A model generated the notes under the pieces. That model did not search any database, was not told the DNA's origin, and saw only the letters and a program-made list of their open reading frames with translations. From Hofstenia miamia (lineage: Eukaryota > Xenacoelomorpha > Acoela), in NCBI GenBank assembly GCA_004352715.1, contig SCFE01000014.1, positions 1,737,426 to 1,801,425 of the forward strand: DNA of 64,000 nucleotides. The letters are read 5' to 3'. Made by a program: the position numbers and the translations under genes. Below, piece after piece: positions 36,470 through 46,358 of this stretch (within the stretch, counting starts at the first letter, position 1; every line of letters begins with the position of its first letter).

Positions 36470-37190
36470 TCATTTAAATATTTTAGTTATTTCCGTGTTT
36501 TCTTCAAATTGGATTAATATTATTATTATTATTGTTATTATTATTGTTATTATTAGTAGTATTATTATTAACTGCAGTTGTGTAGCATTATTAGATTTAA
36601 GTAAGACATTCAATTCAATGAATTTTGATATTTTGCAAGACAATCTTATAAATTATAATTTTGGTGTTAACTCGATTAATTTAATCATGAAGTTCTTAAA
36701 AAATAGACAGCAGCGCGTAATATTAAACAGTAAAAAATCAATTCATATTACTACTGACCGTGTGGTACCGCAAGGCACTGTACTTGGCCAATAAAGCAAA
36801 GTGATTCAGTCAGCTATTTAGGAGTAGAGATAGATAATTAATTACAATTTGAAAAATTTCTACTGAATAAGATTCAAAAAATGACTGCAGGCATTAGATT
36901 TCTTTATCACTTACGCAATGTAATATCAAGCAATTATCATAAACAACTAATACATTCTTTGTTTGTCTCATTTCCAATACTGTTCTTTTCTTTTAACTAA
37001 CCTAAATTCGAAGCATCGTATGCTTTTATCAAAGACATTTGATTGGTGCATAAAAACTCTAAGCTTTGCACAAAAGCATGATATATTAAAAATTATGCTT
37101 CAGACAGTCCATAATTTGTCAAATTTAGTCATTTTGTGTGAACTTTTTCAAGATAAAGTTAGCATTGATAATCAATAGCTATAACCCTAG
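36470..37190 (+). pseudogene. Jockey/CR1-type LINE fragment, copy 1
   Basis: The frame at 36495-36794 includes ALLDLSKTFNSMNFDILQDN...FLKNRQQRVIL...VVPQGTVLG, which are RT motifs A and B (D-x-S-K-A-F-D with the second Asp lost, and PQGS-x-LGP). After a deletion it continues with SVSYLGVEIDN and the C-terminal region HRMLLSKTFDWCIKTLSFAQ. RT motif C is missing. The frame start is preceded by an (ATT)n-encoded isoleucine run. The duplicate lies at 41642-42353. Confidence 0.8.
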
Positions 37191-37738
37191 CTTCAAATCC
37201 TAATCGGGCCTCTAACACTAATTGGGTCTCTAACCCTAATGGAAGTTGTAACCCTAGCCGCTCTAACCCCAGTTGGTGCCAGGTCCGGACTGATCGTTTT
37301 CTTCTTCCCATATTGCAATTTAAAATTATTTTCGATTTTTTCCAAATTTAGCAGATTTCTTAAGCAAATTTACAGCTATTTTCAAACAGCCCGCAATTTC
37401 CATGTTCAGGTTGACCATTTTTAGATGAAATTTCTCAAATTTTTATCTATATGATAAGATCCACACGGCGCTTTAGCGCCGAGAAGTTCCTTGTTTTAAA
37501 TAATGTATTTATGATTTAGATAGCCCATAATTGGCCAAATTTCGTCTTTTTTTGTCCGAACTTTTTCAAGTTAATCTTAGCATTGAAAATAAATAGCTGT
37601 AACCCTAGCTTCAAATCCTAATCGGTCCTCTAACCCTAATGGAAGTTGTGGTTAGGGTTAGGTCTATAAAATAGCACAGAAATATGCTTTTGGGTTAGGG
37701 TTAGGTCTATAAAATAGTTCAGAAATATGCTTTTGGGT
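37185..37738. repeat. Telomere-like minisatellite region, copy 1
   Basis: CCCTAA-containing units (TAACCCTAATGGAAGTTG, AACCCTAGCTTCAAATCCTA) change at about 37645-37655 into TTAGGG-containing units (GGGTTAGGGTTAGGTCTATA...). The second type has a 43-bp period and runs into the 1000-N gap. Confidence 0.8.
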
Positions 37739-38738
37739 NNNNNNNNNNNNNNNNNNNNNNNNNNNNNNNNNNNNNNNNNNNNNNNNNNNNNNNNNNNNNN
37801 NNNNNNNNNNNNNNNNNNNNNNNNNNNNNNNNNNNNNNNNNNNNNNNNNNNNNNNNNNNNNNNNNNNNNNNNNNNNNNNNNNNNNNNNNNNNNNNNNNNN
37901 NNNNNNNNNNNNNNNNNNNNNNNNNNNNNNNNNNNNNNNNNNNNNNNNNNNNNNNNNNNNNNNNNNNNNNNNNNNNNNNNNNNNNNNNNNNNNNNNNNNN
38001 NNNNNNNNNNNNNNNNNNNNNNNNNNNNNNNNNNNNNNNNNNNNNNNNNNNNNNNNNNNNNNNNNNNNNNNNNNNNNNNNNNNNNNNNNNNNNNNNNNNN
38101 NNNNNNNNNNNNNNNNNNNNNNNNNNNNNNNNNNNNNNNNNNNNNNNNNNNNNNNNNNNNNNNNNNNNNNNNNNNNNNNNNNNNNNNNNNNNNNNNNNNN
38201 NNNNNNNNNNNNNNNNNNNNNNNNNNNNNNNNNNNNNNNNNNNNNNNNNNNNNNNNNNNNNNNNNNNNNNNNNNNNNNNNNNNNNNNNNNNNNNNNNNNN
38301 NNNNNNNNNNNNNNNNNNNNNNNNNNNNNNNNNNNNNNNNNNNNNNNNNNNNNNNNNNNNNNNNNNNNNNNNNNNNNNNNNNNNNNNNNNNNNNNNNNNN
38401 NNNNNNNNNNNNNNNNNNNNNNNNNNNNNNNNNNNNNNNNNNNNNNNNNNNNNNNNNNNNNNNNNNNNNNNNNNNNNNNNNNNNNNNNNNNNNNNNNNNN
38501 NNNNNNNNNNNNNNNNNNNNNNNNNNNNNNNNNNNNNNNNNNNNNNNNNNNNNNNNNNNNNNNNNNNNNNNNNNNNNNNNNNNNNNNNNNNNNNNNNNNN
38601 NNNNNNNNNNNNNNNNNNNNNNNNNNNNNNNNNNNNNNNNNNNNNNNNNNNNNNNNNNNNNNNNNNNNNNNNNNNNNNNNNNNNNNNNNNNNNNNNNNNN
38701 NNNNNNNNNNNNNNNNNNNNNNNNNNNNNNNNNNNNNN
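37739..38738. other. 1000-N assembly gap
   Basis: The round size indicates a gap of unknown length. The left contig ends in the TTAGGG-type minisatellite. The right contig begins in the sequence that precedes the mariner element on the left contig, so the two contigs overlap in content. Confidence 0.95.
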
Positions 38739-38796
38739 TGGGCATGAATGCATCTTATTTGGATATATATATTATGCATTTAATTTTTTCTATTTA

Positions 38797-40130
38797 TGAG
38801 GTCTGTTCAAAAAGTATCCGACCTTTTGTGGCTGCGTCAAAAGTAATGCCATGCGAGGAAAGATATTTTGATGCAGTTTGATGTCATAATCAATGAATAT
38901 GTGTGAGGCGTATCAAGTCAATCGGCCGATCCATTCTTTCTCTCTCAAACATTATAGGACGTTCTCGTAGTTTTTGTTGTGAAGAAAATTTGAATTTCAA
39001 TGACAGAAAGACTCAACAAATTTTTGGAGAGCAAGACTCGGATAAAGGAGTGGTTTAATCGTTTCAAAGATGACCGAATGTCAACAGATAGTAAGCCACG
39101 ATCTGGAAGACCATCCACCAGCCGAAAGGAAGATGTGATTGAGAAGGTATGCCGAATAGTGATGGAAATCGTCATTTAAAACAAGAGAAATTGTCGATGA
39201 AGTTAGAATAAGCACAGGTTCAATGCACTCCTTACTGAAGATTTGTGCTTGCGGAACGTGTCAGCAAAGTTCATTCATCATAGAATGGAAATAAGAACTC
39301 CGGAAAGAAATTTCTCAGGACGTGCTCGATTTTGCAAGCAATGATCCAGAGTTTATGAACAATATCACCACTGGTGAGGAAACTTGGGTTATGACTTCGA
39401 AACCAAATTTCAATTCTCACAATGGAAGCATTCGGAATATCGGAGGCCCAAAACAAGACAGGTTCACAGCAATGTCAAAATGATGTTGTTGACATGCTTT
39501 TTTGATTACCAGGGAATTGTTCCTCACGAATACGCTCTGGAAAGATAGAGAATCAACAAAGTTTACTACTTGGGAGTTCTAAGACGCCTTCGCAATGCTG
39601 TGGGCAGCAAAGAATTTNNNNNNNNNNNNNNNNNNNNNATCACCACTGGTGAGGAAACTTGGGTTATGACTTCGAAACCAAATTTCAATTCTCACAATGG
39701 AAGCATTCGGAATATCGGAGGCCCAAAACAAGACAGGTTCACAGCAATGTCAAAATGATGTTGTTGACATGCTTTTTTGATTACCAGGGAATTGTTCCTC
39801 ACGAATACGCTCTGGAAAGATAGAGAATCAACAAAGTTTACTACTTGGGAGTTCTAAGACGCCTTCGCAATGCTGTGGGCAGCAAAGAATTTTCAGCTTC
39901 ACCATGACAATGCTCCTGCCATTCTGCCCATGTGATTCAATTTTTTTTCTAGCCAAAAACAGCATGCCCGTAATTCAACAGGCCTCTCCTTACTCTACCG
40001 ACATAGCACCATGTGACTTCTGGCTATTCCCTCTGCTAAAAATTACTCTAAAATGATCCCGATTTCAATCAAGAGAAGACATCATTACGAAAACTACAGT
40101 GGAGCTGAGGAATTTTTGAATTAGACCTCG
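38797..40130 (+). pseudogene. mariner element with broken transposase, copy 2
   Basis: Nearly identical to 34946-36003, with the same stops and the same TA flanks. It appears about 280 bases longer only because 39357-39617 is repeated at 39639-39896 around a 21-N gap (39618-39638). The differences from copy 1 are a few bases, for example GGTGATGAAAC versus GGTGAGGAAAC. It is most likely the same element on another haplotype. Confidence 0.85.
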
Positions 40131-40993
40131 TATTGCTAAAAGCTCATGCCTTTTTTACTCGAGTTTAAATTTTAATATTTTATTGCCCCCTTTATAACAA
40201 CCATGAAATTCCTGAACAGTTATGTTCTTTGACTTGATATTTTGAAGTTGTTATTTTAGATATCTCTCCTTGATATATAGTTGGTGTATTATATTTTATA
40301 TATATTATTTATGAGATGGAAGAGATGAATTGTTTGTATTGTCAAAAAGTTGCCTGTTTGTATTTAGAGAGCGTGGAAATATTCGATTAATTAATATTCG
40401 ATTATGGTATTGATCTTATGTTTTAGTACACTGTGATGGGTATACGAATTATTAGAAGACATTTATTTGATTTTCCATATATCTCATCTGATAGTTGTGG
40501 CTGTCAATGACCTTTTTCCAATTTTTTTGAAATGTTTAATTCTCAATTGAAAATTTTGATTTTCATATTTTTGTAAATATTTTGTAGTCACGAGGTGTCA
40601 CGAAACTCTTCATCGACTTAGACCTATGTCTAAAATATGAAGTTTTCACATTTATTTATTTTACAATACTTGCTTTGGAACCCATTCAATATCTTTCACT
40701 CTAATTTTTTATACCAAAAATTCTTATTTTACATTTGCAGAATAATGACTTTGAATAATATTATTTTTCTAATTCACATACAATAAATATTCGAAATTAA
40801 AGCTTTTAGTGGACCTCTAAATATACAAACTATATCCCTCATTAAGGAATTGGGATGAAATTGAAATTTTTGCAAAATGGTTTTAATCCACAAAAAAAAT
40901 TTTTTCAACGTGGTAATGCAGGACATTTTTCCAGTATTTACAACTTTGACTTGTTAGTTCAAGTTATATTATGGTTTAGTTTTTGATTTTAGA
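40131..40993 (+). other. GINS3 upstream region
   Basis: The first about 460 bases match 36004-36466. From about 40592 the sequence is unique to this copy (GGTGTCACGAAACTCTTC...). The region ends with TTTTTGATTTTAG|AATG, a pyrimidine-rich tract and AG one base before the GINS3 start codon. No TATA box or other promoter element is clear. Confidence 0.5.
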
Positions 40994-41590
40994 ATGGCTA
41001 TAAATACTTTTGGTGAATATTTCAACTTAAATGATATTTTGGCTGATGAGTGTAAATTCTCTTGCAAACTGGAAGTACCACTCTATGGACTGGGTTACTT
41101 GGATAATAGCTGTGGAAGTGAGGATCTTCAAGCATCTCATAAATTAGAACTTCCATTTTGGCTTGCAAAGCAATTGTGTAATAAAAAACGCAAATTCATT
41201 ACTGTGGAATTACCAAAAACCTTTCGTGAATCATTCAGAGAAGTTATGAAAGTAGATACCAATGTCATAGACTTCTACAGAATTTCTCCATATTTTTATG
41301 GTTTTGGTGTAAGATCTCTGTTTTTTAATGATCTTGATTCCGAATTACTATCAGAATCATTAATTCACGCATTCACACTTCGATTCCCTGATATCATGGA
41401 CTTATCAATGAACAATATTCATCAAGATTTTTCTGTACTTGTGAAAAAACTGGATATTTCCGAAAGAGAAATTTTTAAGTTTGGCAGACTGGCCGCTTGT
41501 GCATATAAATTGTGGCAGCAGTGTCTCGTACACAAAATTTATCCTTCACTATTCATTAAGCAAAGTATCAAGAGAAAACATTCCTTTTAA
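40994..41590 (+). CDS. GINS3: GINS complex subunit 3 (PSF3)
   Basis: Subunit of the GINS tetramer (SLD5, PSF1-3), which joins MCM2-7 and CDC45 to form the CMG replicative helicase in the nucleus. The 198-residue product, close to the usual 200-220, aligns end to end with animal PSF3. The N-terminal B-domain is GEYFNLNDILADE (7-19), with the LELPFWLAKQL motif (51-61). The A-domain reads VELPKTFRESFREVMKVDTN (71-90), PYFYGFG (99-105) and SLIHAFTLRFPDIMDLSMN (122-140), and the C-terminus is basic (KRKHSF). It is a single uninterrupted frame, whereas most animal GINS3 genes have introns. The AG one base before the ATG could be a 3' splice site of a 5'UTR intron or a trans-splicing site. In the otherwise duplicated left contig the gene is replaced by a single N. 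Confidence 0.94.
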   Translation: MAINTFGEYFNLNDILADECKFSCKLEVPLYGLGYLDNSCGSEDLQASHKLELPFWLAKQLCNKKRKFITVELPKTFRESFREVMKVDTNVIDFYRISPYFYGFGVRSLFFNDLDSELLSESLIHAFTLRFPDIMDLSMNNIHQDFSVLVKKLDISEREIFKFGRLAACAYKLWQQCLVHKIYPSLFIKQSIKRKHSF

Positions 41591-41641
41591 AATATTTTCT
41601 GTACATTTTATATAGTTAGTTTTTACTTATTGCAATATCAT

Positions 41642-42353
41642 TAGTCATTTAAATATTTTAGTTATTTCCGTGTTTTCTTCAAATTGGATTAATATTATTA
41701 TTATTATTGTTATTATTATTGTTATTATTAGTAGTATTATTATTAACTGCAGTTGTGTAGCATTATTAGATTTAAGTAAGACATTCAATTCAATGAATTT
41801 TGATATTTTGCAAGACAATCTTATAAATTATAATTTTGGTGTTAACTCGATTAATTTAATCATGAAGTTCTTAAAAAATAGACAGCAGCGCGTAATATTA
41901 AACAGTAAAAAATCAATTCATATTACTACTGACCGTGTGGTACCGCAAGGCACTGTACTTGGCCAATAAAGCAAAGTGATTCAGTCAGCTATTTAGGAGT
42001 AGAGATAGATAATTAATTACAATTTGAAAAATTTCTACTGAATAAGATTCAAAAAATGACTGCAGGCATTAGATTTCTTTATCACTTACGCAATGTAATA
42101 TCAAGCAATTATCATAAACAACTAATACATTCTTTGTTTGTCTCATTTCCAATACTGTTCTTTTCTTTTAACTAACCTAAATTCGAAGCATCGTATGCTT
42201 TTATCAAAGACATTTGATTGGTGCATAAAAACTCTAAGCTTTGCACAAAAGCATGATATATTAAAAATTATGCTTCAGACAGTCCATAATTTGTCAAATT
42301 TAGTCATTTTGTGTGAACTTTTTCAAGATAAAGTTAGCATTGATAATCAATAG
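41642..42353 (+). pseudogene. Jockey/CR1-type LINE fragment, copy 2
   Basis: Sequence-identical, as far as I compared, to 36470-37190: RT motifs A and B, deletion of motif C, then YLGVEIDN and the C-terminal region. It lies about 50 bases after the GINS3 stop codon in the same orientation. Confidence 0.8.
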
Positions 42354-42354
42354 C

Positions 42355-42640
42355 TATAACCCTAGCTTCAAATCCTAATCGGTCCTCTAACCCTAATGGA
42401 AGTTGTAACCCTAGTTAGGTCTTTAAAATAGTACAGAAATATGCTTTTGGGTTAGGGTTAGGTCTATAAAATAGTACAGAAATATGCTTTTGGGTTAGGG
42501 TTAGGTCTATAAAATAGTACAGAAATAATGGTTTGCATTAGGGTTTAAGAATAGGAAAATTTATTTCGGACTTGGGTTAGGATTTAGGTTTTTTTTAAAA
42601 TAATAAAGAAATAAGCTTTTGGGTTAGGGTTTAAGAATAG
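42355..42640. repeat. Telomere-like 43-bp minisatellite, copy 2
   Basis: CCCTAA-type units at 42357-42415 switch to TTAGGG-type units of 43 bases (TTAGGTCTATAAAATAGTAC ... GGGTTAGGG). About 2.5 to 3 good copies and some degraded ones follow to about 42640. Confidence 0.8.
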
Positions 42641-42697
42641 AAAAATAATTATAACAATATTTAAAAAATTTTAGGTTACAAATATTAAATATCTGAA

Positions 42698-42855
42698 GCG
42701 CCAATATTTGATTTTTTAATAAATATCTCAAGCGCCATTATTCAATATTTTGTCTCAAGCGCCATTATAATAAAAAAAACCAATCCACAACGCCATTATA
42801 ATATTTAAGGTATCTCAAGCGCCATTATTATTATTATTATTATTTCAGCTTTTGA
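42698..42855. repeat. Dispersed (A)GCGCCATTATAAT motifs with (ATT)n
   Basis: The cores AGCGCCA(A/T)TAT occur at 42698, 42732, 42759 and 42819, with ACGCCATTATAAT at 42790. Most are preceded by ATCTCA and the last runs into (ATT)n. It has the same core as the NCAPG upstream array, but here in a single orientation. Confidence 0.75.
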
Positions 42856-43576
42856 AATTATTTTTTTCATATTTTACAGGCGTGATTTTCGGAGGGACAG
42901 AAGGCCCTTTCTCCTCCCCCCTTTCAAAACTATCTAAGCACTATATGAAATTGTTATTTTTTATGTGAATATTGTGATAAAAATAATTTTTGGGTTGTTT
43001 TTCCTTCGTAAGAGAAATTAGGTTGTTCTTCATTAAGAATTACGCAACCAAAAGTCATAAAAGTCATATTTTTTTTCTGTTGGTCTTTTTTGCAGTCTGC
43101 TTAAAGGTAAATGGTTTTCAGAGATGGGTTGCAGTTACATAGGAAGTTATAAATTCATAAAAAGTCATATTTTTATTTTTGAAAAAAACTGTAAAATTAG
43201 TCATAAATGTCATATTTGGGCATAGTTTCATTAAATTAAGAAACCTAAAAATTAATGCTGAATTGTGACTGCTTTTATTCATTTGAACTAAAATATATTC
43301 ATTCAATTTCAATTAATGTACTTCCTGGTCTAACCCCCAAAAAGTTTATTTGCTAGCTAATTGCTGACCATACCCGAACCGACTCACTGGTCTTGGACTG
43401 GCTATGTATGCTAGCAGCTAAAAAATATTAAAGAAACTATATGCATTATTATTTCAAAGATTTTGCAAGGCACGCACGTTGCAGAAGTGTTCTATGCGTA
43501 TTCAGGCAGAATATATGAGGGTTGAAAATGTAATTGCTCAATTAAGCCTGCTATCATAAAAAATCAACGTTGTTCA
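42856..43576. other. Intergenic, no supported gene
   Basis: A+T-rich, with a short G+C-rich patch at 42888-42925 and fragments of TCATAAAAGTCATATTTTT that recur at 43050-43170. No gene is recognised. Confidence 0.4.
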
Positions 43577-43795
43577 ATGTTTGATAGAGTTGAAATTCCA
43601 CCATATGTTATTACTCTCACTCTTGATCTTGAAAATTATACCTGTGAAATAAACGTCTATATCAAGTCGCGATTAGAAAATACCGGTTTCACTGCTATAA
43701 TGGAAGGAAAGGGGATGGACGTTTTATCGGAATTATATGTCAATTTACGAAAATGTCAAGCAAAATCGGCTGCAGTTGAGAGATTTTTCTTTTGA
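43577..43795 (+). CDS. Small unrecognised open frame
   Basis: Seventy-two codons, MFDRVEIPPYVITLTLDLEN ... MDVLSELYVNLRKCQAKSAA..FFF. The composition (Glu, Leu, Val, Asn; amphipathic pattern) is protein-like rather than the Ile/Lys/Asn/Phe-rich output usual for random frames here. A partly overlapping +1 frame could extend it (EKILSLLQKT). I do not recognise the family. It could be an exon or a transposon fragment; there is no independent support. Confidence 0.25.
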   Translation: MFDRVEIPPYVITLTLDLENYTCEINVYIKSRLENTGFTAIMEGKGMDVLSELYVNLRKCQAKSAAVERFFF

Positions 43796-45479
43796 GAAAA
43801 TTCTTAGTCTATTACAGAAAACTTAATCACAATAATATATGGAAGTTTATGAGCTGTTATCATAATTTAGTGGAGCAATTACTTTATAAAATTAACTTAT
43901 TACTTGTATTTGCTTTATATCTTGTTTCAGTAACAGAAAACGTTTTATATTGCTTAAATGGTGATTTTGAAAAATGTAGATGTCCATATTTTAGGGTATA
44001 TTTAACTAAATTCCGTCATATTTTGTCATAAAAATATGGTCATATTTTGTTTTTTAAGCACATATTTCTGTTGCCATATTAATAATTTAACAAGATATTA
44101 TCCGATATCCGGAAAATTCAATTCACTTTTCGATTCTCATCCCTAGTAGAATATTGTTAGGAAAAATTTAACTTCTATGTGCTTCAATTCAAAGATTGAA
44201 CATCTAGTAAATGCAAGTGATTTCAAATTTTAAAAGTAACCTTAACAAAATTTGGTAATATTCCAAATATTTCTAAAGTTTGTCAATAGTTGTGTACATT
44301 GTATAAAATATGAAAAGCAAATTGTTTTTATAGCATTTATTTGCAACTAAAAATTAACGTATAAATATATTTCAAATAGCCATAGGGAAGAAAGGTTTAG
44401 TCCCTATAAACGAGCGAATCGTAAGGTCTGTAACACGTGTATACAAATTTAATGAGTCATTGCAAAAATTTAGTTTTTATTGAAATTAGAGCGGCGATAC
44501 TCCATTATGGCATATCTAGGATCTTTCATAAATTTGGGCCATTATTATGATCTTACTATCAAATATTCGAGCAGATCTAAAAACCATAACCTATTTTCAA
44601 ACTGACTTTGAAATTAGAAGAGATTATTCTTGCATTATATAACCATACAAAAAAGAATCCTCAATGTCTTATGAATGATAACGCGGCGCGGTAAATAGTT
44701 TGATAACGAAGTAAATAAAAGTGATAACAGATTTTAATGTTTTTCTTTCCTTTTTTGGTAGTTTTTTATAATAATTTTGTTTTCGATCTACAAATATATT
44801 TTGCAGTAAAAAATCTAAAAGAAGCAATAAATATTCGCATAAGTAGAGAATTGAAGTAAAATTTTGTCCAAGTATGCAATACAAACAATAAGAAACGCTT
44901 CAGTTTTATGGACCTAAAAGCATTGCATTTTCTTCAATTCAAACAAAGACCTTGCCAAGCAATGTTTGAAGGTTTTAAGAGGAAAGAATTGTATTGAATT
45001 TCTAAAAATGTTGTATCACAAAATTTTCTAGGTCTAAATTCTTTGATTTTTATGCCGTCAAATAATTTATTTTGAAATGTAGAGAAATGATTGTTTGTTG
45101 ATGACCACTTTTTATGTGAATGTAGTTTTCACCATTATCAAAAACCTAAATGTTTCAAGGGCAACAAGATGTGTACAATAGCAAATTCTTTTAATTTTTT
45201 ATTTTTATATTTTTAACTATGCTTGAGTTATGGCGAATATTTCGCCAATAACGCATGTTCTATCTTATACTTAACATTAATTCTTTTTAATTCAAACTTC
45301 AATGTTTTCTGTGTTAGAGAAATCTTTTTGCCTAATAATAGACCTAAGTTAAGATACAACATAAACACATGTAAGATGTTGATTTTCATTAAAATAACAA
45401 ATCATTCTTTCTTCTATTTTCTAGTACTAACAATATTGTTATTAATACCAGGCATCGAGTTTTTTCTTACAAATGTAAA
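43796..45479. other. Intergenic, no supported gene
   Basis: A+T-rich, with only short chance-like frames. A GGGCCATTATTATGATC segment at about 44540 resembles AGGCCATTATTACGATC at about 52230 and 53090, possibly an old shared repeat. Confidence 0.4.
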
Positions 45480-46150
45480 ATGAATGTAAACCTTCTAAAT
45501 GATAACGAAAAAAGTCAACTTAACCATTTTCTTAATACTTTCAATATTTCGCTAATATATAAAAAATTCCTCCTAGAATCACTGCTAATAGTCAAATACT
45601 CATTGACTATTTCATGATATCAGAAAATATTTCGGCTTATAATTATTGTTGTTTTGAATTTCCATACTCAGATCACTGTCTTATTGTTACTTATTCGAAT
45701 ATACCAAAAGTATGTAAACACACTAAATCTTGGAAAAGAATAATAGAAATATCAACAGAAAGTGCCAAAAAAACCGCGTCAGCATTTAAAAAGCGAAAAC
45801 TGGAATGTTACATATTCATCATTAACACCTAATGAAATGCTATCAAACTTTACAAAAACCTTACTTTTCTGTTTCGATATATTTTGCCCCGAAAAATATA
45901 TTCTTTCATTCGAATATTCAAAAAATTCCAAATGTTTCAAAACCATGGATTGATTCCAAATGCATTGATTTAATTGAACAAAAGAAACAGAAGTGAAAAA
46001 ATTACATCAATTTTCAAGCAAAAGAAAATCATAATGCCTATAAAACTGCTCTAAATTTATGCAATGTTGCTATAAGGAAAGTAAGAAATAGTTATTCACG
46101 TTCAGAGTATCAAAATCTTTTATCCCAAAAAAATAAATGGAATTTATTAA
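45480..46150 (+). pseudogene. LINE ORF2 fragment, APE endonuclease C-terminus and linker
   Basis: The frames read NDNEKSQLNHFLNTFNIS, then PRITANSQILIDYFMIS and FPYSDHCLIV, which match the end of an apurinic-type endonuclease domain (TRIT..S.TLIDH ... SDH). The linker follows to about 46150. Frameshifts and a stop break it. The type agrees with the Jockey/CR1-like LINE pieces elsewhere in the window. Confidence 0.65.
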
Positions 46151-46154
46151 CGGT

Positions 46155-46358
46155 TAAACTAATTTTGGGGTAATTTTGTTACCCCAAGAACAACTAGAAT
46201 AGGATTTTGAGCCCAAATCAACGAGGAAGAACCTGATATTTTGTGTCTTTTCCACATTTTTTAAGTAGTTTTTGTCTGCAAAATATGGGAATCAAGCTAA
46301 CTTTGCTTATTTAGATTCGAGAAAAACATCAATCGTCTAAGTTTGGGGTAACTTTTCA
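46155..46358. mobile_element. Small GGGGTAA-ended insertion
   Basis: About 200 bases interrupt what looks like LINE-derived sequence. Near the left end is the palindrome TTTTGGGGTAATTTTGTTACCCCAAG. Near the right end is GTTTGGGGTAACTTTTC. It is non-coding; terminal repeats are only suggested. Confidence 0.3.

Noticed and set aside
37727-38881. Long open frames spanning 37.6-38.9 kb and 17.5-18.7 kb
   Set aside because: They consist almost wholly of N bases in the 1000-N gaps and carry no coding information.
34946-40130. Two recent independent mariner insertions
   Set aside because: Both copies share the same stops, flanks and neighbouring sequence, so they are one insertion seen twice across an assembly gap.
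42418-42560. True chromosome end (telomere)
   Set aside because: TTAGGG occurs only inside a 43-base unit and unique sequence continues on both sides.
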